This document shows, piece after piece, positions 17,331 through 26,032 of a DNA stretch of 33,230 nt; the stretch's first letter is position 1, and every line of letters begins with the position of its first letter. Position numbers and translations under genes: made by a program. A model generated the notes under the pieces. The model saw only the letters and a program-made list of their open reading frames with translations. It was not told the origin of the DNA and did not search any database. Origin of the DNA: Bacteroidales bacterium (lineage in GTDB: Bacteria; Bacteroidota; Bacteroidia; Bacteroidales; JAIPAH01); assembly GCA_021740175.1 (NCBI GenBank), contig JAIPAH010000023.1:1-33230 (forward strand), read 5' to 3'.

Positions 17331-18335
17331 ATGATAGAAGATGCTCCTATTTTTTTGATTGCTTCAGAAAGAAGTGGAACAAATTTATTAAGAAAAAAAA
17401 TAACAGAAGCTCAAGATTATTATTTTGGTCCATCGCCAGCCCATTTTTACAAACATTTATTTGAGGCAACACCTTTTTATGGACCCCTGTCAAATGACAA
17501 TAATTTTAAAACCCTAATCTCTTTCGCTTTAGAATTATGCTATAATCACTTCGCTCCCTGGGATATTAAAATGACTTCGGAAGATGTATTTAAGGAGTAT
17601 TCAGATAATTATCAAAAAAGAAATACAATCCTACTTGGGCATTTTCTAATGACCAAATACGCTAAATTTAAAGGATATCAAAGTTACTTTTGCAAAGACA
17701 ATTATATATACAATTTTATCTTTGCTATACTGCATGAGATCCCAAATGCCAAATTTATCTATTTATACCGTGACCCTAGAGACTATGCTGTTAGCCAGCT
17801 TAATAGGTCCCTTCACTCAAATAATATCATCAAAATCGCTCAAATTTGGAAACATGAACAAATAAAAGCTTTAGCAGCGAGAGAACTATTATCAAAAAAA
17901 CAAATACATTTAATCAGCTATGAAGATTTTATTACTGATGAACCGGGTACAATCCATCTAATTTTAAATTTTTTAAATATAGAAAAAGCATCCAGAAAAA
18001 TAAACGTTAAATTTGAAGACTATTTAAATATTGAGGAATGGAAAAACTTGTCAAAACCAACAATGAAATCCAATTATAAAAAATACTTAAAAGAATTAAC
18101 CAAAAATCAATTAAAAATGGTTGAATCCATTTGTTGGTATCAAATGAAGAAACTGAATTATACCACAGAATTCGAAAAGAAGCCCAAGATAGGAAAAGTC
18201 TACAAAAAAATATATACTATTTACTTTTTAGTTGCAGATAAAATCAGAAGATTTTTCATTGTAAAAAATCCTGAATTCGAATGGAGTAGGAAACGTAATA
18301 AAGCAATTCGCTCATATAAAAATTATTTTCTATAA
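17331..18335 (+). CDS. Sulfotransferase family protein (copy 2)
   Basis: A 334-residue protein with a P-loop right at the N terminus, FLIASERSGTNLLRKKI (residues 8-24), matching the 5'-phosphosulfate-binding loop. The 3'-phosphate motif is KFIYLYRDPRDYAVSQLNRS. Both are typical of PAPS-dependent sulfotransferases. It is more distant from the other two copies in the locus and ends in a basic tail. It heads a rightward run of four genes (sulfotransferase, sulfotransferase, methyltransferase, GNAT-like) with short gaps, presumably one operon that decorates a surface glycan. The acceptor is unknown. Codon use is very AT-rich, as in its neighbours. Confidence 0.82.
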   Translation: MIEDAPIFLIASERSGTNLLRKKITEAQDYYFGPSPAHFYKHLFEATPFYGPLSNDNNFKTLISFALELCYNHFAPWDIKMTSEDVFKEYSDNYQKRNTILLGHFLMTKYAKFKGYQSYFCKDNYIYNFIFAILHEIPNAKFIYLYRDPRDYAVSQLNRSLHSNNIIKIAQIWKHEQIKALAARELLSKKQIHLISYEDFITDEPGTIHLILNFLNIEKASRKINVKFEDYLNIEEWKNLSKPTMKSNYKKYLKELTKNQLKMVESICWYQMKKLNYTTEFEKKPKIGKVYKKIYTIYFLVADKIRRFFIVKNPEFEWSRKRNKAIRSYKNYFL

Positions 18336-18370
18336 TATAATTTACCATTGGTTATAAATAATTCCTATTA

Positions 18371-19321
18371 ATGCAAAAATTTAATCGATTAATATTGAGG
18401 AGAATTCTTAAATATTCTTCATGGTTATTAAAACCCTATGATAATTATCTGGTTAGGAAAAACGACATTACTATCAATAAACCTGTAGTCTTCATTATAG
18501 GAGCTCCAAGGACAGGCTCCACAATTTTATACCAACTTCTTACTTCGTATTTAAACTTATACTATATAGATAACTTGATTCATTTAGGACGGGAAATTCC
18601 TTTTATTAGTTTCTTGCTTAGCAAAAAACTTTATAAGCAAAAAGGTCATTTTTCATTTTATTCAGATTACGGGGACACCTACAATCAAGGGCTTCATGCT
18701 CCATCCGAAGCGGGGCAGCTATGGAGAAAATGGATGCCGGAAAAAGAACATTATATCAGGAAGGAAGATATTGATGAAAAAAAACTAAGAGGGTTCACTG
18801 CTTTTATCAACGCTCTTTCAAACAAAACTCAACTTCCTGTTATTGTTAAAAATTTATATTTCAGTCAGCGCCTAAGGTTTTTAAAAGAAGCAAGTACCAA
18901 TTGCAAGTTTATTTATCTTAAAAGAAACCCGGTTTATACTGCTCAGTCAATATATGTTGCCCGAAAAAAAAACAAGCCCCGTGTCACAGACTGGTGGTCG
19001 GTTGAGCCTTCAAATTATAATGAAATAAAAAACCTTGAGGTTTTTGAACAAATAGCTTCTCAAGTCTATTATATCGAAAAACAAATAGAAAATGACCTTA
19101 AACTATTCAATACAAATAATATCTTAACACTTTGGTACGAGGATTTAAATAAACCAACAGTATTTTTAGACAAGATAAAAAAATTTATAGGCGCTAATTA
19201 TAGAAGCAAAGAGACACCTTTACCAAATATTAAAATACAAAACTATAAGAAAATTAGTGATTCTGATTTTGACCAAATAGAGCAGGAAGTAAAAAAGCTT
19301 TACGGAAATAAGAATTTATAA
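18371..19321 (+). CDS. Sulfotransferase family protein (copy 3)
   Basis: A 316-residue sulfotransferase-fold protein. The 5'-phosphosulfate loop is VVFIIGAPRTGSTILYQLL (residues 39-57) and the 3'-phosphate site is KFIYLKRNPVYTAQSIYVARK. It resembles the protein encoded at 9871 over most of its length, including the YYIDNL segment, SEAGQLWRKW and WWSVEPSNYNEIKNL, so the two are paralogues that may act on related sugars. It starts 35 bases after copy 2 and precedes the methyltransferase by 32 bases. No other substrate evidence is available. Confidence 0.86.
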   Translation: MQKFNRLILRRILKYSSWLLKPYDNYLVRKNDITINKPVVFIIGAPRTGSTILYQLLTSYLNLYYIDNLIHLGREIPFISFLLSKKLYKQKGHFSFYSDYGDTYNQGLHAPSEAGQLWRKWMPEKEHYIRKEDIDEKKLRGFTAFINALSNKTQLPVIVKNLYFSQRLRFLKEASTNCKFIYLKRNPVYTAQSIYVARKKNKPRVTDWWSVEPSNYNEIKNLEVFEQIASQVYYIEKQIENDLKLFNTNNILTLWYEDLNKPTVFLDKIKKFIGANYRSKETPLPNIKIQNYKKISDSDFDQIEQEVKKLYGNKNL

Positions 19322-19353
19322 ATAAAACAAATGGATTTGTAAATTGCCCGATC

Positions 19354-19968
19354 ATGAAATATACTTATTCGTCAGAGTGGGTTCATAGTCTTGAATCAAA
19401 AAAACAGTGGGAATACTATTGGCATCAACAAAAGCTTTTGGAAAACAATATAACGAAAAATGATAATATTCTGGAAGTAGGTGTGGGTTCCGGATTCACC
19501 ACTAATTACTTATTAAATAAGGGTTTTGATGTTAAAACAATAGATATTGATGCTAATAAAAACCCTGATATAGTGGAAAATATTGTCACAGCCCAATCAA
19601 TTTTCTATAATTATAATGTGTTATTAGCCTTCAATATATTTGAGCATATCCCCTATTCTGAATTTTTGGAGGTGATTGAAAAACTCAATGAATCCCGTGT
19701 TTCTAAAATATTCTTAGGATTACCAATTTTTAAAAAAATCATTCTTCAGTTCTATTTCTCTTTTATTTTATTGAAGCCTATTGATATTCATATATATAAA
19801 AAAAGAAAAAAATTAAGTGCTAACCATTTCTGGGAACTAGCTTATAAAGATTTTCATTTAAATAAAATTATAGAAGATTTGAATAAAAGGGGGTTTCAAT
19901 GCAAAGAAAATATAAAATATCTCAACCAACAATATTTATATTTTAATAACAAGAACAATAACAAATAA
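19354..19968 (+). CDS. Class I SAM-dependent methyltransferase
   Basis: This 204-residue protein has a Rossmann-type SAM site: NILEVGVGSGFTTNYLL (residues 38-54) as motif I, DVKTIDIDANKNPDIV for the acidic second strand, and VLLAFNIFEHIPY as motif IV. The N-terminal helix with WVHSLESKKQWEYYWHQQ is of the kind seen in small methyltransferases of glycan loci. It probably methylates a sugar or a small precursor, but nothing in the sequence fixes the target. It ends 4 bases before the next gene, which indicates coupled translation. Confidence 0.85.
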   Translation: MKYTYSSEWVHSLESKKQWEYYWHQQKLLENNITKNDNILEVGVGSGFTTNYLLNKGFDVKTIDIDANKNPDIVENIVTAQSIFYNYNVLLAFNIFEHIPYSEFLEVIEKLNESRVSKIFLGLPIFKKIILQFYFSFILLKPIDIHIYKKRKKLSANHFWELAYKDFHLNKIIEDLNKRGFQCKENIKYLNQQYLYFNNKNNNK

Positions 19969-19972
19969 TACA

Positions 19973-20989
19973 ATGCCCAAAATAACTACAAGATATCTTG
20001 AAGAAACTGAATTCAACTTATGGGATTCATTTGTTGAAACCCAGAAATATGGAAACATCTATCAGCACACAACTTGGCTAAATACTATTTTTAAACAACA
20101 GAATGGGAATATAAAGATTAAAATCATTGCCTGTTTTGATAAAGAAGATCGAATTATTGGTGGCATCGCTTTCGGCCTACAAAAGAAATTCGGAGTTAAA
20201 CTAATCGTACATCCGTTTCTTTCCCAATTCTCCGGAATATTAATACCGGATAGAAATACACAATACGCTTCAAAAAACCTGAAATACAGAAAAGAAATTC
20301 TAGAATCAATAATTGAAAAATTAGAAGAAGATCTGGATGTGATTGATTTAAACCTCCCTCCTGAAATAAATGACATTAGACCTTTTACATGGAATAGATT
20401 TTCCACGGATGTGAAATATACATTCATACAAAAACTCGATCACCCCGAAGAAATCTTAAATAATTTTGAACCGGCTATCAGGCGACAAATAAAGAAAGCC
20501 CAAAAAGAAGATATTTCAATCAATACAGGAGCTGGTCATAAATTAGTTAACGACTTTTACCAGCTACTTACTATGTCTTATAAAAGACAAAAACATCAGT
20601 TTAAATTCACATTAGAAGAATTCTTTTCTATTATTGAATCCGTTAAAAAGATTAAATCTATTCATGTCTCTTTCTACTTAGCTTATTTATCGGAAAAGCC
20701 TGTTGCCGGACAAGCGATTCTGTTTTTTAACAATACTGCCTACTATTGGCTTGCCGGGGGAAATCCTGAATATTTCAATACCGGAGTTAACCAGTATATA
20801 ATGTATAAAATAATTGAAGATTCATTTTCAAACGGGATGAAGTGGTTTGATTTTATTGGCGCAAACACACCCGGTGTTGAAAATTACAAAGCAACTTATA
20901 ACTTCCCGCTTGTACCTTATTATAAGGTCAAAAAAACTTTAGGCTTATATCCCAATTTGATGATGTTTTTAAAGAACAAATTCTTATGA
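19973..20989 (+). CDS. FemAB/BioF2-like GNAT acyltransferase
   Basis: A 338-residue protein with the two-lobed GNAT layout of FemAB-like and BioF2-like acyltransferases. The N-terminal WDSFVETQKYGNIYQHTTWL is the usual opening, AIRRQIKKAQKEDISI is the conserved basic helix, and the C-terminal VAGQAILFFNNTAYYWLAG plus WFDFIGANTPGVENYK match the second GNAT lobe. Such proteins add amino acids or acyl groups to glycans, lipids or peptidoglycan. At the end of this operon it may put an acyl group on an amino sugar, perhaps one exposed by a deacetylase; this is an inference. It ends in a palindrome-rich spacer facing gpsA. Confidence 0.8.
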   Translation: MPKITTRYLEETEFNLWDSFVETQKYGNIYQHTTWLNTIFKQQNGNIKIKIIACFDKEDRIIGGIAFGLQKKFGVKLIVHPFLSQFSGILIPDRNTQYASKNLKYRKEILESIIEKLEEDLDVIDLNLPPEINDIRPFTWNRFSTDVKYTFIQKLDHPEEILNNFEPAIRRQIKKAQKEDISINTGAGHKLVNDFYQLLTMSYKRQKHQFKFTLEEFFSIIESVKKIKSIHVSFYLAYLSEKPVAGQAILFFNNTAYYWLAGGNPEYFNTGVNQYIMYKIIEDSFSNGMKWFDFIGANTPGVENYKATYNFPLVPYYKVKKTLGLYPNLMMFLKNKFL

Positions 20990-20999
20990 GCCAATGCTA

Positions 21000-21114
21000 T
21001 TAAACGACAAGAACGAATTGATGCTATTTTTCTGTTCGGGCTTTCGCAGAAATGGTGTTTAGCTTCAATTTGCCCGATCAGAGCTTCAAGTCTTATTAAA
21101 CAATTATCGTTTAA
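21000..21114. repeat. Nested imperfect inverted repeat between convergent genes
   Basis: Outer arms TTAAACGA (21000-21007) and TCGTTTAA (21107-21114) enclose AATTGATGCTA (21016-21026) against TAGCTTCAATT (21060-21070, one mismatch). These in turn enclose TTTCTG (21029-21034) against CAGAAA (21047-21052). No reading frame is present. It may act as a two-way transcription barrier between the GNAT-like gene and gpsA, or be a small mobile-element relic. Confidence 0.4.
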
Positions 21115-21126
21115 ACACACTATGCT

Positions 21127-22125
21127 TTAAATCCATTCCCCATCCTCCACCACATTCCATACGAACTCCGAGATTTCGTATTCCGGCTGGTTGAAGACCT
21201 TGTATAACTCGGCTATAATCGGATAGATGGTTTTGACCTTATCCCAATCATATCTTTCATAGCAAAACACATTGACAGCCACCTTACCTTCCAGCAATAC
21301 CTTGTTGGAAATATCCTCTGAAAAAAAGCCTTTTCCGATGAGCAATCCCAGGGTTCGATTGCGACTTAAGTCATTCAATGCTGTGAGATTAAAATCGCCA
21401 TATCCGCAATACCTGAATATGGTCTCCTCCTGCCCTTCGTTATCTTTAAGAATCATCCGCATTTCATTGAACGTTTTATTCAAGACAAAGAAACGGAGAT
21501 TCGGAGAATTGAAATGCGCATCTACAATCCCAATCACAATAGCATAAATATTCTTCAGAATGCTAAGCAACTCTACCCCTACTACATCTTCAGAATAGTC
21601 GATGTATAAACCGGTGCCTTCAAATATCTTCTTAAACTTCCCGTGAAGCTCCTGATGTTTTGATCCCAGCGTCATAGCTGTGGGGACATTATCAATCACC
21701 TCCCTGGCAAACGTAGGCCCTTTCAAGGTGCCGATGCGGTTATCAAGTATTTCCTGGATCACCTCAACGATACTTGTGTGATTATCTTTACTGAATCCCT
21801 TGGCAAGATTAATTACCACTGCATCTTTGTTAAAAAGGTGCTTGTTTTCATTCACATAGTCAACAACAACATAAGAAGGAATGGCCAGAAAAATAATATC
21901 GCTTTCAGAAAGGATCTCCTTGTTGAGGGTCGCATGCAGGTTGTCTGATAACCTGACATGGGGAAAATACAAAGGATTGAAATGTTTATTATTAATCGAA
22001 TCCACGATATTTTGTTGTATGGATAAAAGGGTTATGTCCAGATTACTATTCTTTGTAAGCCGGTTGCCAAATGCAGTAGCAAAATTTCCCGAACCTACAA
22101 TACAAATCTTTAAATTCTCATTCAT
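21127..22125 (-). CDS. gpsA: NAD(P)H-dependent glycerol-3-phosphate dehydrogenase-like protein
   Basis: A 332-residue oxidoreductase that fits GpsA, which reduces dihydroxyacetone phosphate to sn-glycerol 3-phosphate for phospholipid synthesis in the cytoplasm. The nucleotide-binding loop is ICIVGSGNFATAFGNRL. INLAKGF marks the substrate-side lysine, and LKGPTFAREVIDNVPTAMTLGS is the family signature. VGVELLSILKNIYAI has the catalytic Lys, and GYGDFNLTALNDLSRNRTLG the C-terminal motif. The motifs vary from textbook GpsA (GSGNFATA rather than GAGSFGTA), so a divergent subfamily is possible. It is transcribed leftward at the end of the glycan locus and may belong to it, or be an ordinary housekeeping gene. 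Confidence 0.87.
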   Translation of the reverse strand: MNENLKICIVGSGNFATAFGNRLTKNSNLDITLLSIQQNIVDSINNKHFNPLYFPHVRLSDNLHATLNKEILSESDIIFLAIPSYVVVDYVNENKHLFNKDAVVINLAKGFSKDNHTSIVEVIQEILDNRIGTLKGPTFAREVIDNVPTAMTLGSKHQELHGKFKKIFEGTGLYIDYSEDVVGVELLSILKNIYAIVIGIVDAHFNSPNLRFFVLNKTFNEMRMILKDNEGQEETIFRYCGYGDFNLTALNDLSRNRTLGLLIGKGFFSEDISNKVLLEGKVAVNVFCYERYDWDKVKTIYPIIAELYKVFNQPEYEISEFVWNVVEDGEWI

Positions 22126-22262
22126 TATCTAGCTTATACTTTATTTTTTAACGATATAGCGCAACTATTAATTTCGCATCAAATTTCTAAATAAGTCACA
22201 GGAAAAACAATTTATTAAAAACATTTCAGAAAAAATGAACGCAAGCAGATGTTAATGATAAC

Positions 22263-23189
22263 TCACTCCCTTTTCCTTCTTATTTCCGAAATACTGACAT
22301 TCAGCTCAAACCCCAGCAGCAGGATTAGCGAGTTGAGATATAACCATATCATGATGATAACCAATGAACCAATGGAACCATAGAGCGCATTGAAGCGGGA
22401 AAAATTATTGATGTAGACATCAAATCCTAAAGTAGTCAGCAAAAAAAGTACCGTAGCAAACAGAGATCCGGGCGAAAAAAACTGGAAATGCTGGCGCGCG
22501 GCAGGGGCTAAATAATAAACGGTGGAAACGGTAAAGAAAATCATTGCAATAATTATCAACCACTTGGCCAGTTCGATGATATTATAGGTGATTTTATCCT
22601 GTATCCAGCCCCGGTCAAGCAAATAACGCAACAAATCCGGCCCGACAATAATCAGCACTACTGCTACAATCACTATCAACGAAATAAGCAATACGAGCAC
22701 AAGCGATACCAAACGTTGCTTGAGAAAAGAACGGGTCTCCAAGGTGTGGTAGGTCTTATTGAAAGCCTTCATTATAGCATCAATACCGTTAGTGGCAAAG
22801 GTTAGGGCAAGGACAAAACTCAACGATAACCATCCTCCGCTTTTTGTTACGACAATATCCGTGATGGTATCTTCAGCCGCAGCGTATGTATTTGGGGGTA
22901 AAAACTGCTTGATAGTATTCATTAAGGTATCTTGAAAATCCTCTACAGGTATGTAGGGGATCAACGTAAAAAAGAACAAAATAGCAGGGAAAACCGCTAA
23001 CATAAAACTAAATGCCAACGATTTAGCTCTTTGATCAATAGCTCCTTTTACCAGTCCCCTGACAAAAAAGGTGAGTAAATCATACAGAGCCATCCCTCCG
23101 AATCCCGGTATCTTAATGCGCTTGACGGATTCCAGAAGATTGTGTATCCAGCGGTTTTGACGCAACCTTTTTCTAAAAAACGACTCCAT
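22263..23189 (-). CDS. YihY/BrkB family inner-membrane protein
   Basis: A 308-residue membrane protein with about six hydrophobic segments. AKSLAFSFMLAVFPAILFF and the C-terminal YGSIGSLVIIMIWLYLNSLILLLGFELN are the hallmark segments of the YihY/virulence-factor-BrkB family (not RNase BN, as once thought). The molecular function is not established; transport or membrane organisation has been suggested. Its ATG overlaps the nadC stop by one base (TGATG), so the two are translationally coupled. The last residues are strongly charged (SEIRRKRE). Confidence 0.92.
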   Translation of the reverse strand: MESFFRKRLRQNRWIHNLLESVKRIKIPGFGGMALYDLLTFFVRGLVKGAIDQRAKSLAFSFMLAVFPAILFFFTLIPYIPVEDFQDTLMNTIKQFLPPNTYAAAEDTITDIVVTKSGGWLSLSFVLALTFATNGIDAIMKAFNKTYHTLETRSFLKQRLVSLVLVLLISLIVIVAVVLIIVGPDLLRYLLDRGWIQDKITYNIIELAKWLIIIAMIFFTVSTVYYLAPAARQHFQFFSPGSLFATVLFLLTTLGFDVYINNFSRFNALYGSIGSLVIIMIWLYLNSLILLLGFELNVSISEIRRKRE

Positions 23190-24043
23190 CAGGTGATAGC
23201 TTTCATGCTGAGATCAAGGCTTTTAATATGGTGGGTCAGGGCTCCTACCGAAATATAATCCACCCCGGCTTTGGCATAATCCCTTATCGTGTCATTGGTG
23301 ATCCCACCGGAAGCTTCCGTTTCAAAACGTCCATCAATATATTTCACCGCCTTTTTCAGATCATCGGGCGAAAAGTTATCCAACATGATACGTGTAACCC
23401 CACCGGTTTGGAGCACGTGTTCAAGTTCTTTAAAATTCCGCACTTCTACTTCTATTTTCAAATCTTTTTCCTTTTCCTTCAGATAATTTTGACACGCTTC
23501 GATAGCCTGCTTAATCCCTCCTGCAAAATCAATGTGATTATCCTTAATCAGGATCATATCGTACAAGCCAAAACGATGATTCTCGCCACCACCGGTCTTT
23601 ACGCTATATTTCTCGAGAATACGAAGGTTAGGTGTTGTCTTACGTGTATCAAGTATCTTGCAATTACTCCCCTCTATCAAATCACTGAGCTGTCGTGTAG
23701 CTGTGGCTATGCCGCTCATACGCTGTAAAAAATTCAACGCAAGACGTTCGGCCGAAAGTAATGAAACTGAAGCCCCTTCCACTTCAAAAACCTCATCACC
23801 CACCACCAGCTCATCACCATCGTGTTTCAAATGTTCAAAACGAATATTCGAATCCACTTTCTTAAAAACTTTTCGGGCAATATCGACACCTGCTAACACG
23901 CCATTTTCCCGGGCAACAAGCCTTGCCTTGCCTTCTGCATCCGCCGGTATTGTCGAAAGCGAGGTATGATCGCCATCACCCAAATCTTCCTCTAACGCAC
24001 GGTCAATAATTTTGTCTGCTTCTTTCCAAAACTGAGCATCCAT
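23189..24043 (-). CDS. nadC: Nicotinate-nucleotide pyrophosphorylase (carboxylating)
   Basis: NadC joins quinolinate and phosphoribosyl pyrophosphate to give nicotinate mononucleotide, releasing CO2, in de novo NAD synthesis. The 284-residue length is standard. Visible signatures are EEDLGDGDHTS near the N terminus, LNFLQRMSGIAT, DTRKTTPNLRILEKYSVKTGG (with the substrate-binding Arg and Lys), NHRFGLYDMILIKDNH and ASGGITNDTIRDYA. It follows the DUF4783-like gene by 5 bases and overlaps the YihY gene by one base, giving a three-gene leftward operon, an arrangement seen in other Bacteroidota. Confidence 0.97.
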   Translation of the reverse strand: MDAQFWKEADKIIDRALEEDLGDGDHTSLSTIPADAEGKARLVARENGVLAGVDIARKVFKKVDSNIRFEHLKHDGDELVVGDEVFEVEGASVSLLSAERLALNFLQRMSGIATATRQLSDLIEGSNCKILDTRKTTPNLRILEKYSVKTGGGENHRFGLYDMILIKDNHIDFAGGIKQAIEACQNYLKEKEKDLKIEVEVRNFKELEHVLQTGGVTRIMLDNFSPDDLKKAVKYIDGRFETEASGGITNDTIRDYAKAGVDYISVGALTHHIKSLDLSMKAIT

Positions 24044-24048
24044 AAATC

Positions 24049-24456
24049 TTATGATTTTTCGATATAAAATTGGTATATCTTGTATCCTTCCCCGTTTTTC
24101 TTCAAAAGAAAATAAACCCTGAAGGATTCCCCGCTTGATTTGTAGGTTCCGATTATAAAAACTTCATTTTTTCCCGATTGTTCGACATGATTTTTTGAGA
24201 GAGAAGAGACCGGGTAGTCCCTGAAGAAATCCGAAATCAGGATCTCAGCTTGGCTATGGGAATATATTCCTTTCTTATCATTGATTTTCAAATCAATAGG
24301 ATCATTCATGTGCTGAATAATCTTCTTTGCATCATGGGTTTCGAAGCAAACCATGATCGAATCGATCATATTCTCCGGCTCCCCTTTAAAAGCTTGCCCC
24401 TGTGCCGAAGTTGACAGCACTAAAATCAACCCACTTATAAACAAAAAATTTTTCAT
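24049..24456 (-). CDS. DUF4783-like secreted protein
   Basis: A 135-residue protein with a signal peptide (MKNFLFISGLILVLSTSAQG) and a small alpha/beta domain of NTF2-like appearance. It shows an early FETHDAKKIIQHM helix, SHSQAEILISDFFRDYP in the middle and the strand-rich end FRVYFLLKKNGEGYKIYQFYIE. This matches the DUF4783 family of Bacteroidota, exported proteins of unknown role that are often encoded just upstream of nadC, as here (5-base gap). It is the first gene of the operon. No catalytic residues can be named. Confidence 0.8.
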   Translation of the reverse strand: MKNFLFISGLILVLSTSAQGQAFKGEPENMIDSIMVCFETHDAKKIIQHMNDPIDLKINDKKGIYSHSQAEILISDFFRDYPVSSLSKNHVEQSGKNEVFIIGTYKSSGESFRVYFLLKKNGEGYKIYQFYIEKS

Positions 24457-24560
24457 GGTTAGAATTCATTATATCCCGAAGCAAAGCAGTTTTCTTTCAA
24501 TCCGGGATTATGCATATCTCTTTCATACAATAATCAAACCAAATTTAAGAAACTTTCATA

Positions 24561-24593
24561 CAAATTTATAATTTTTCATCGCAGTATAATCAA
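24561..24593 (-). promoter_or_regulatory. Possible promoter of the DUF4783-nadC-yihY operon
   Basis: On the minus strand a -33 TTG (24593-24591) and an exact -7 box TAAATTTG (24568-24561) are 22 bases apart, about 100 bases upstream of the ATG. A second exact TAAATTTG lies at 24547-24540 but lacks a spaced TTG. Confidence 0.45.
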
Positions 24594-24594
24594 A

Positions 24595-24639
24595 AAGCCG
24601 GAAAACTCCTGAAAACAATGCAGGAGAGCAATCCGGCTT
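24595..24639 (-). terminator. Terminator of the RND efflux operon
   Basis: AAGCCGGA (24595-24602) pairs with TCCGGCTT (24632-24639), and inside it CTCCTG (24606-24611) with CAGGAG (24621-24626). Read on the minus strand the stem ends in GGCTTTTTG. It lies 38 bases after the tolC-like stop. Confidence 0.75.
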
Positions 24640-24676
24640 CGGGAAGAATTCCGGCTATCTATGGGAGAAACAGGTT

Positions 24677-26032
24677 TTACTGAAATTCTCCTGGCGGTGA
24701 TTGCTTCTGATATTCGTCGATAATCCCTCCTGTAAGTCGCAGCAGGGTATGATAACTCTGAATCAGCCTGAACACCGCATTCTGATAATTGTAAGCGGCA
24801 TCCATATATATCTGCTGCACATCGCGGAAGTTGAAGGAATTAATTGTTCCATTCTGAAACTTTCTTCGTGAGAGCTCCAGGTTTAGCTCCGCAGCATCCA
24901 GATTTTGCTGGGCCACGTCCAACAGCTCTTTACGAACGTTGTAGAGCTCGTATTCCTGGGCTAGCTGGTTTTTCAGGTCCTGCCGCATCTCTTTGGTTTT
25001 CACCTCCGAAATCTCCTGTTCGATTTGGGCAGCCTGCAAGGCCCGTTTACGCGAATTGCCATTAAAAATGGTGTAGGTGAGCGACAAGCCCACAGAAGCG
25101 TTATATCCCGATCGGGACTGATCCAATTGGTTATTGGTTTCATAATCCTGCTCTGAACCCTGAATACCGCCGGAGGATGTTACCGAAAGGGTCGGGTAAT
25201 ACGCACTTTTGGCCGATTTGATATCCAAACGCGCCAGTTCGAGGTTCATGTATTGGTTCTGAAGGGTATTGTTGTTCTCCAACATTTTATCCACCAGGTT
25301 GGAATACTCAAAATCGGTTGTATCGGGTGAAAAGTCGGACACAAAACTGTATTCGTTTTCTAATGGCTCTGCCATGTGATAGTTCAACTGTCGCACAGCA
25401 TTGTTGTAGGAAGAACGTGCCGAAAGATAATCGGAACTATCTCGCAGATAAGCGTTCTTGGCCTGTAGAAGGTCGTAGGTGACAGAAGCGCCTATCTCTT
25501 TGCTATGCTGCATACGCTTGTAGCGGTCACGCGAAAGCTGCATGTTTTTCTTGGCTATATTGGTTTGCTCATCGGCCAGCAAAATGTTGTAGTAGCTGAG
25601 AATCACACTGTAAATAGTATTCTCCACCACCACAGCCACATTGCCTTTCGACAGACGTTGCAGCTCCTCCAGCCGGTTTTTCTGTATGCGGGCGCTGAAT
25701 CCTCGGAAAAGGGTCCAGTTCATTTCTACGGTTCCGTTATACTGAGAGCTGGTATAGTCATCCACATCACTAAAATTTTCCGCGGTATTGGCCGAACCCA
25801 CAAAGTTGACCGTAGGCAACGCCCCGGCTTCTCCCCATGAGTTTCTGATTTCCGCAATTTCAGAGTTTTTCTGTGTGGTGATAATACCATAGTTGTTCTC
25901 CAGGGCTTTATCGATAGCGCCCTGCAGGGTGAGTTCCTCCGCTTCTTGTGCAGAAAGCCCTATCGTAACCATAATAAAGAATATTCCGAATATCGTTCGC
26001 ATTATTAACGTATTTTTTAATTCATTACTCAT
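24677..26032 (-). CDS. TolC family outer-membrane efflux protein
   Basis: A 451-residue outer-membrane factor that forms the exit duct of the tripartite efflux pump. A signal peptide (MRTIFGIFFIMVTIGLSAQ) starts at residue 11, followed by the ELTLQGAIDKALENN repeat opening and the long coiled coils of TolC proteins. The second structural repeat includes LSLTYTIFNGNSRKRALQAAQIE. The ATG at 26032 overlaps the stop of the permease gene by 4 bases (ATGA), which favours this start for coupling. An internal ATG at 26002 would begin directly at the signal peptide and is the alternative. It is the last gene of the efflux operon and is followed by a terminator. Confidence 0.93.
   Translation of the reverse strand: MSNELKNTLIMRTIFGIFFIMVTIGLSAQEAEELTLQGAIDKALENNYGIITTQKNSEIAEIRNSWGEAGALPTVNFVGSANTAENFSDVDDYTSSQYNGTVEMNWTLFRGFSARIQKNRLEELQRLSKGNVAVVVENTIYSVILSYYNILLADEQTNIAKKNMQLSRDRYKRMQHSKEIGASVTYDLLQAKNAYLRDSSDYLSARSSYNNAVRQLNYHMAEPLENEYSFVSDFSPDTTDFEYSNLVDKMLENNNTLQNQYMNLELARLDIKSAKSAYYPTLSVTSSGGIQGSEQDYETNNQLDQSRSGYNASVGLSLTYTIFNGNSRKRALQAAQIEQEISEVKTKEMRQDLKNQLAQEYELYNVRKELLDVAQQNLDAAELNLELSRRKFQNGTINSFNFRDVQQIYMDAAYNYQNAVFRLIQSYHTLLRLTGGIIDEYQKQSPPGEFQ

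Noticed and set aside
24595-24660. Nested inverted repeat after the tolC-like gene as a mobile element
   Set aside because: The short G+C-rich stem followed by a T run on the minus strand is fully explained as a terminator.
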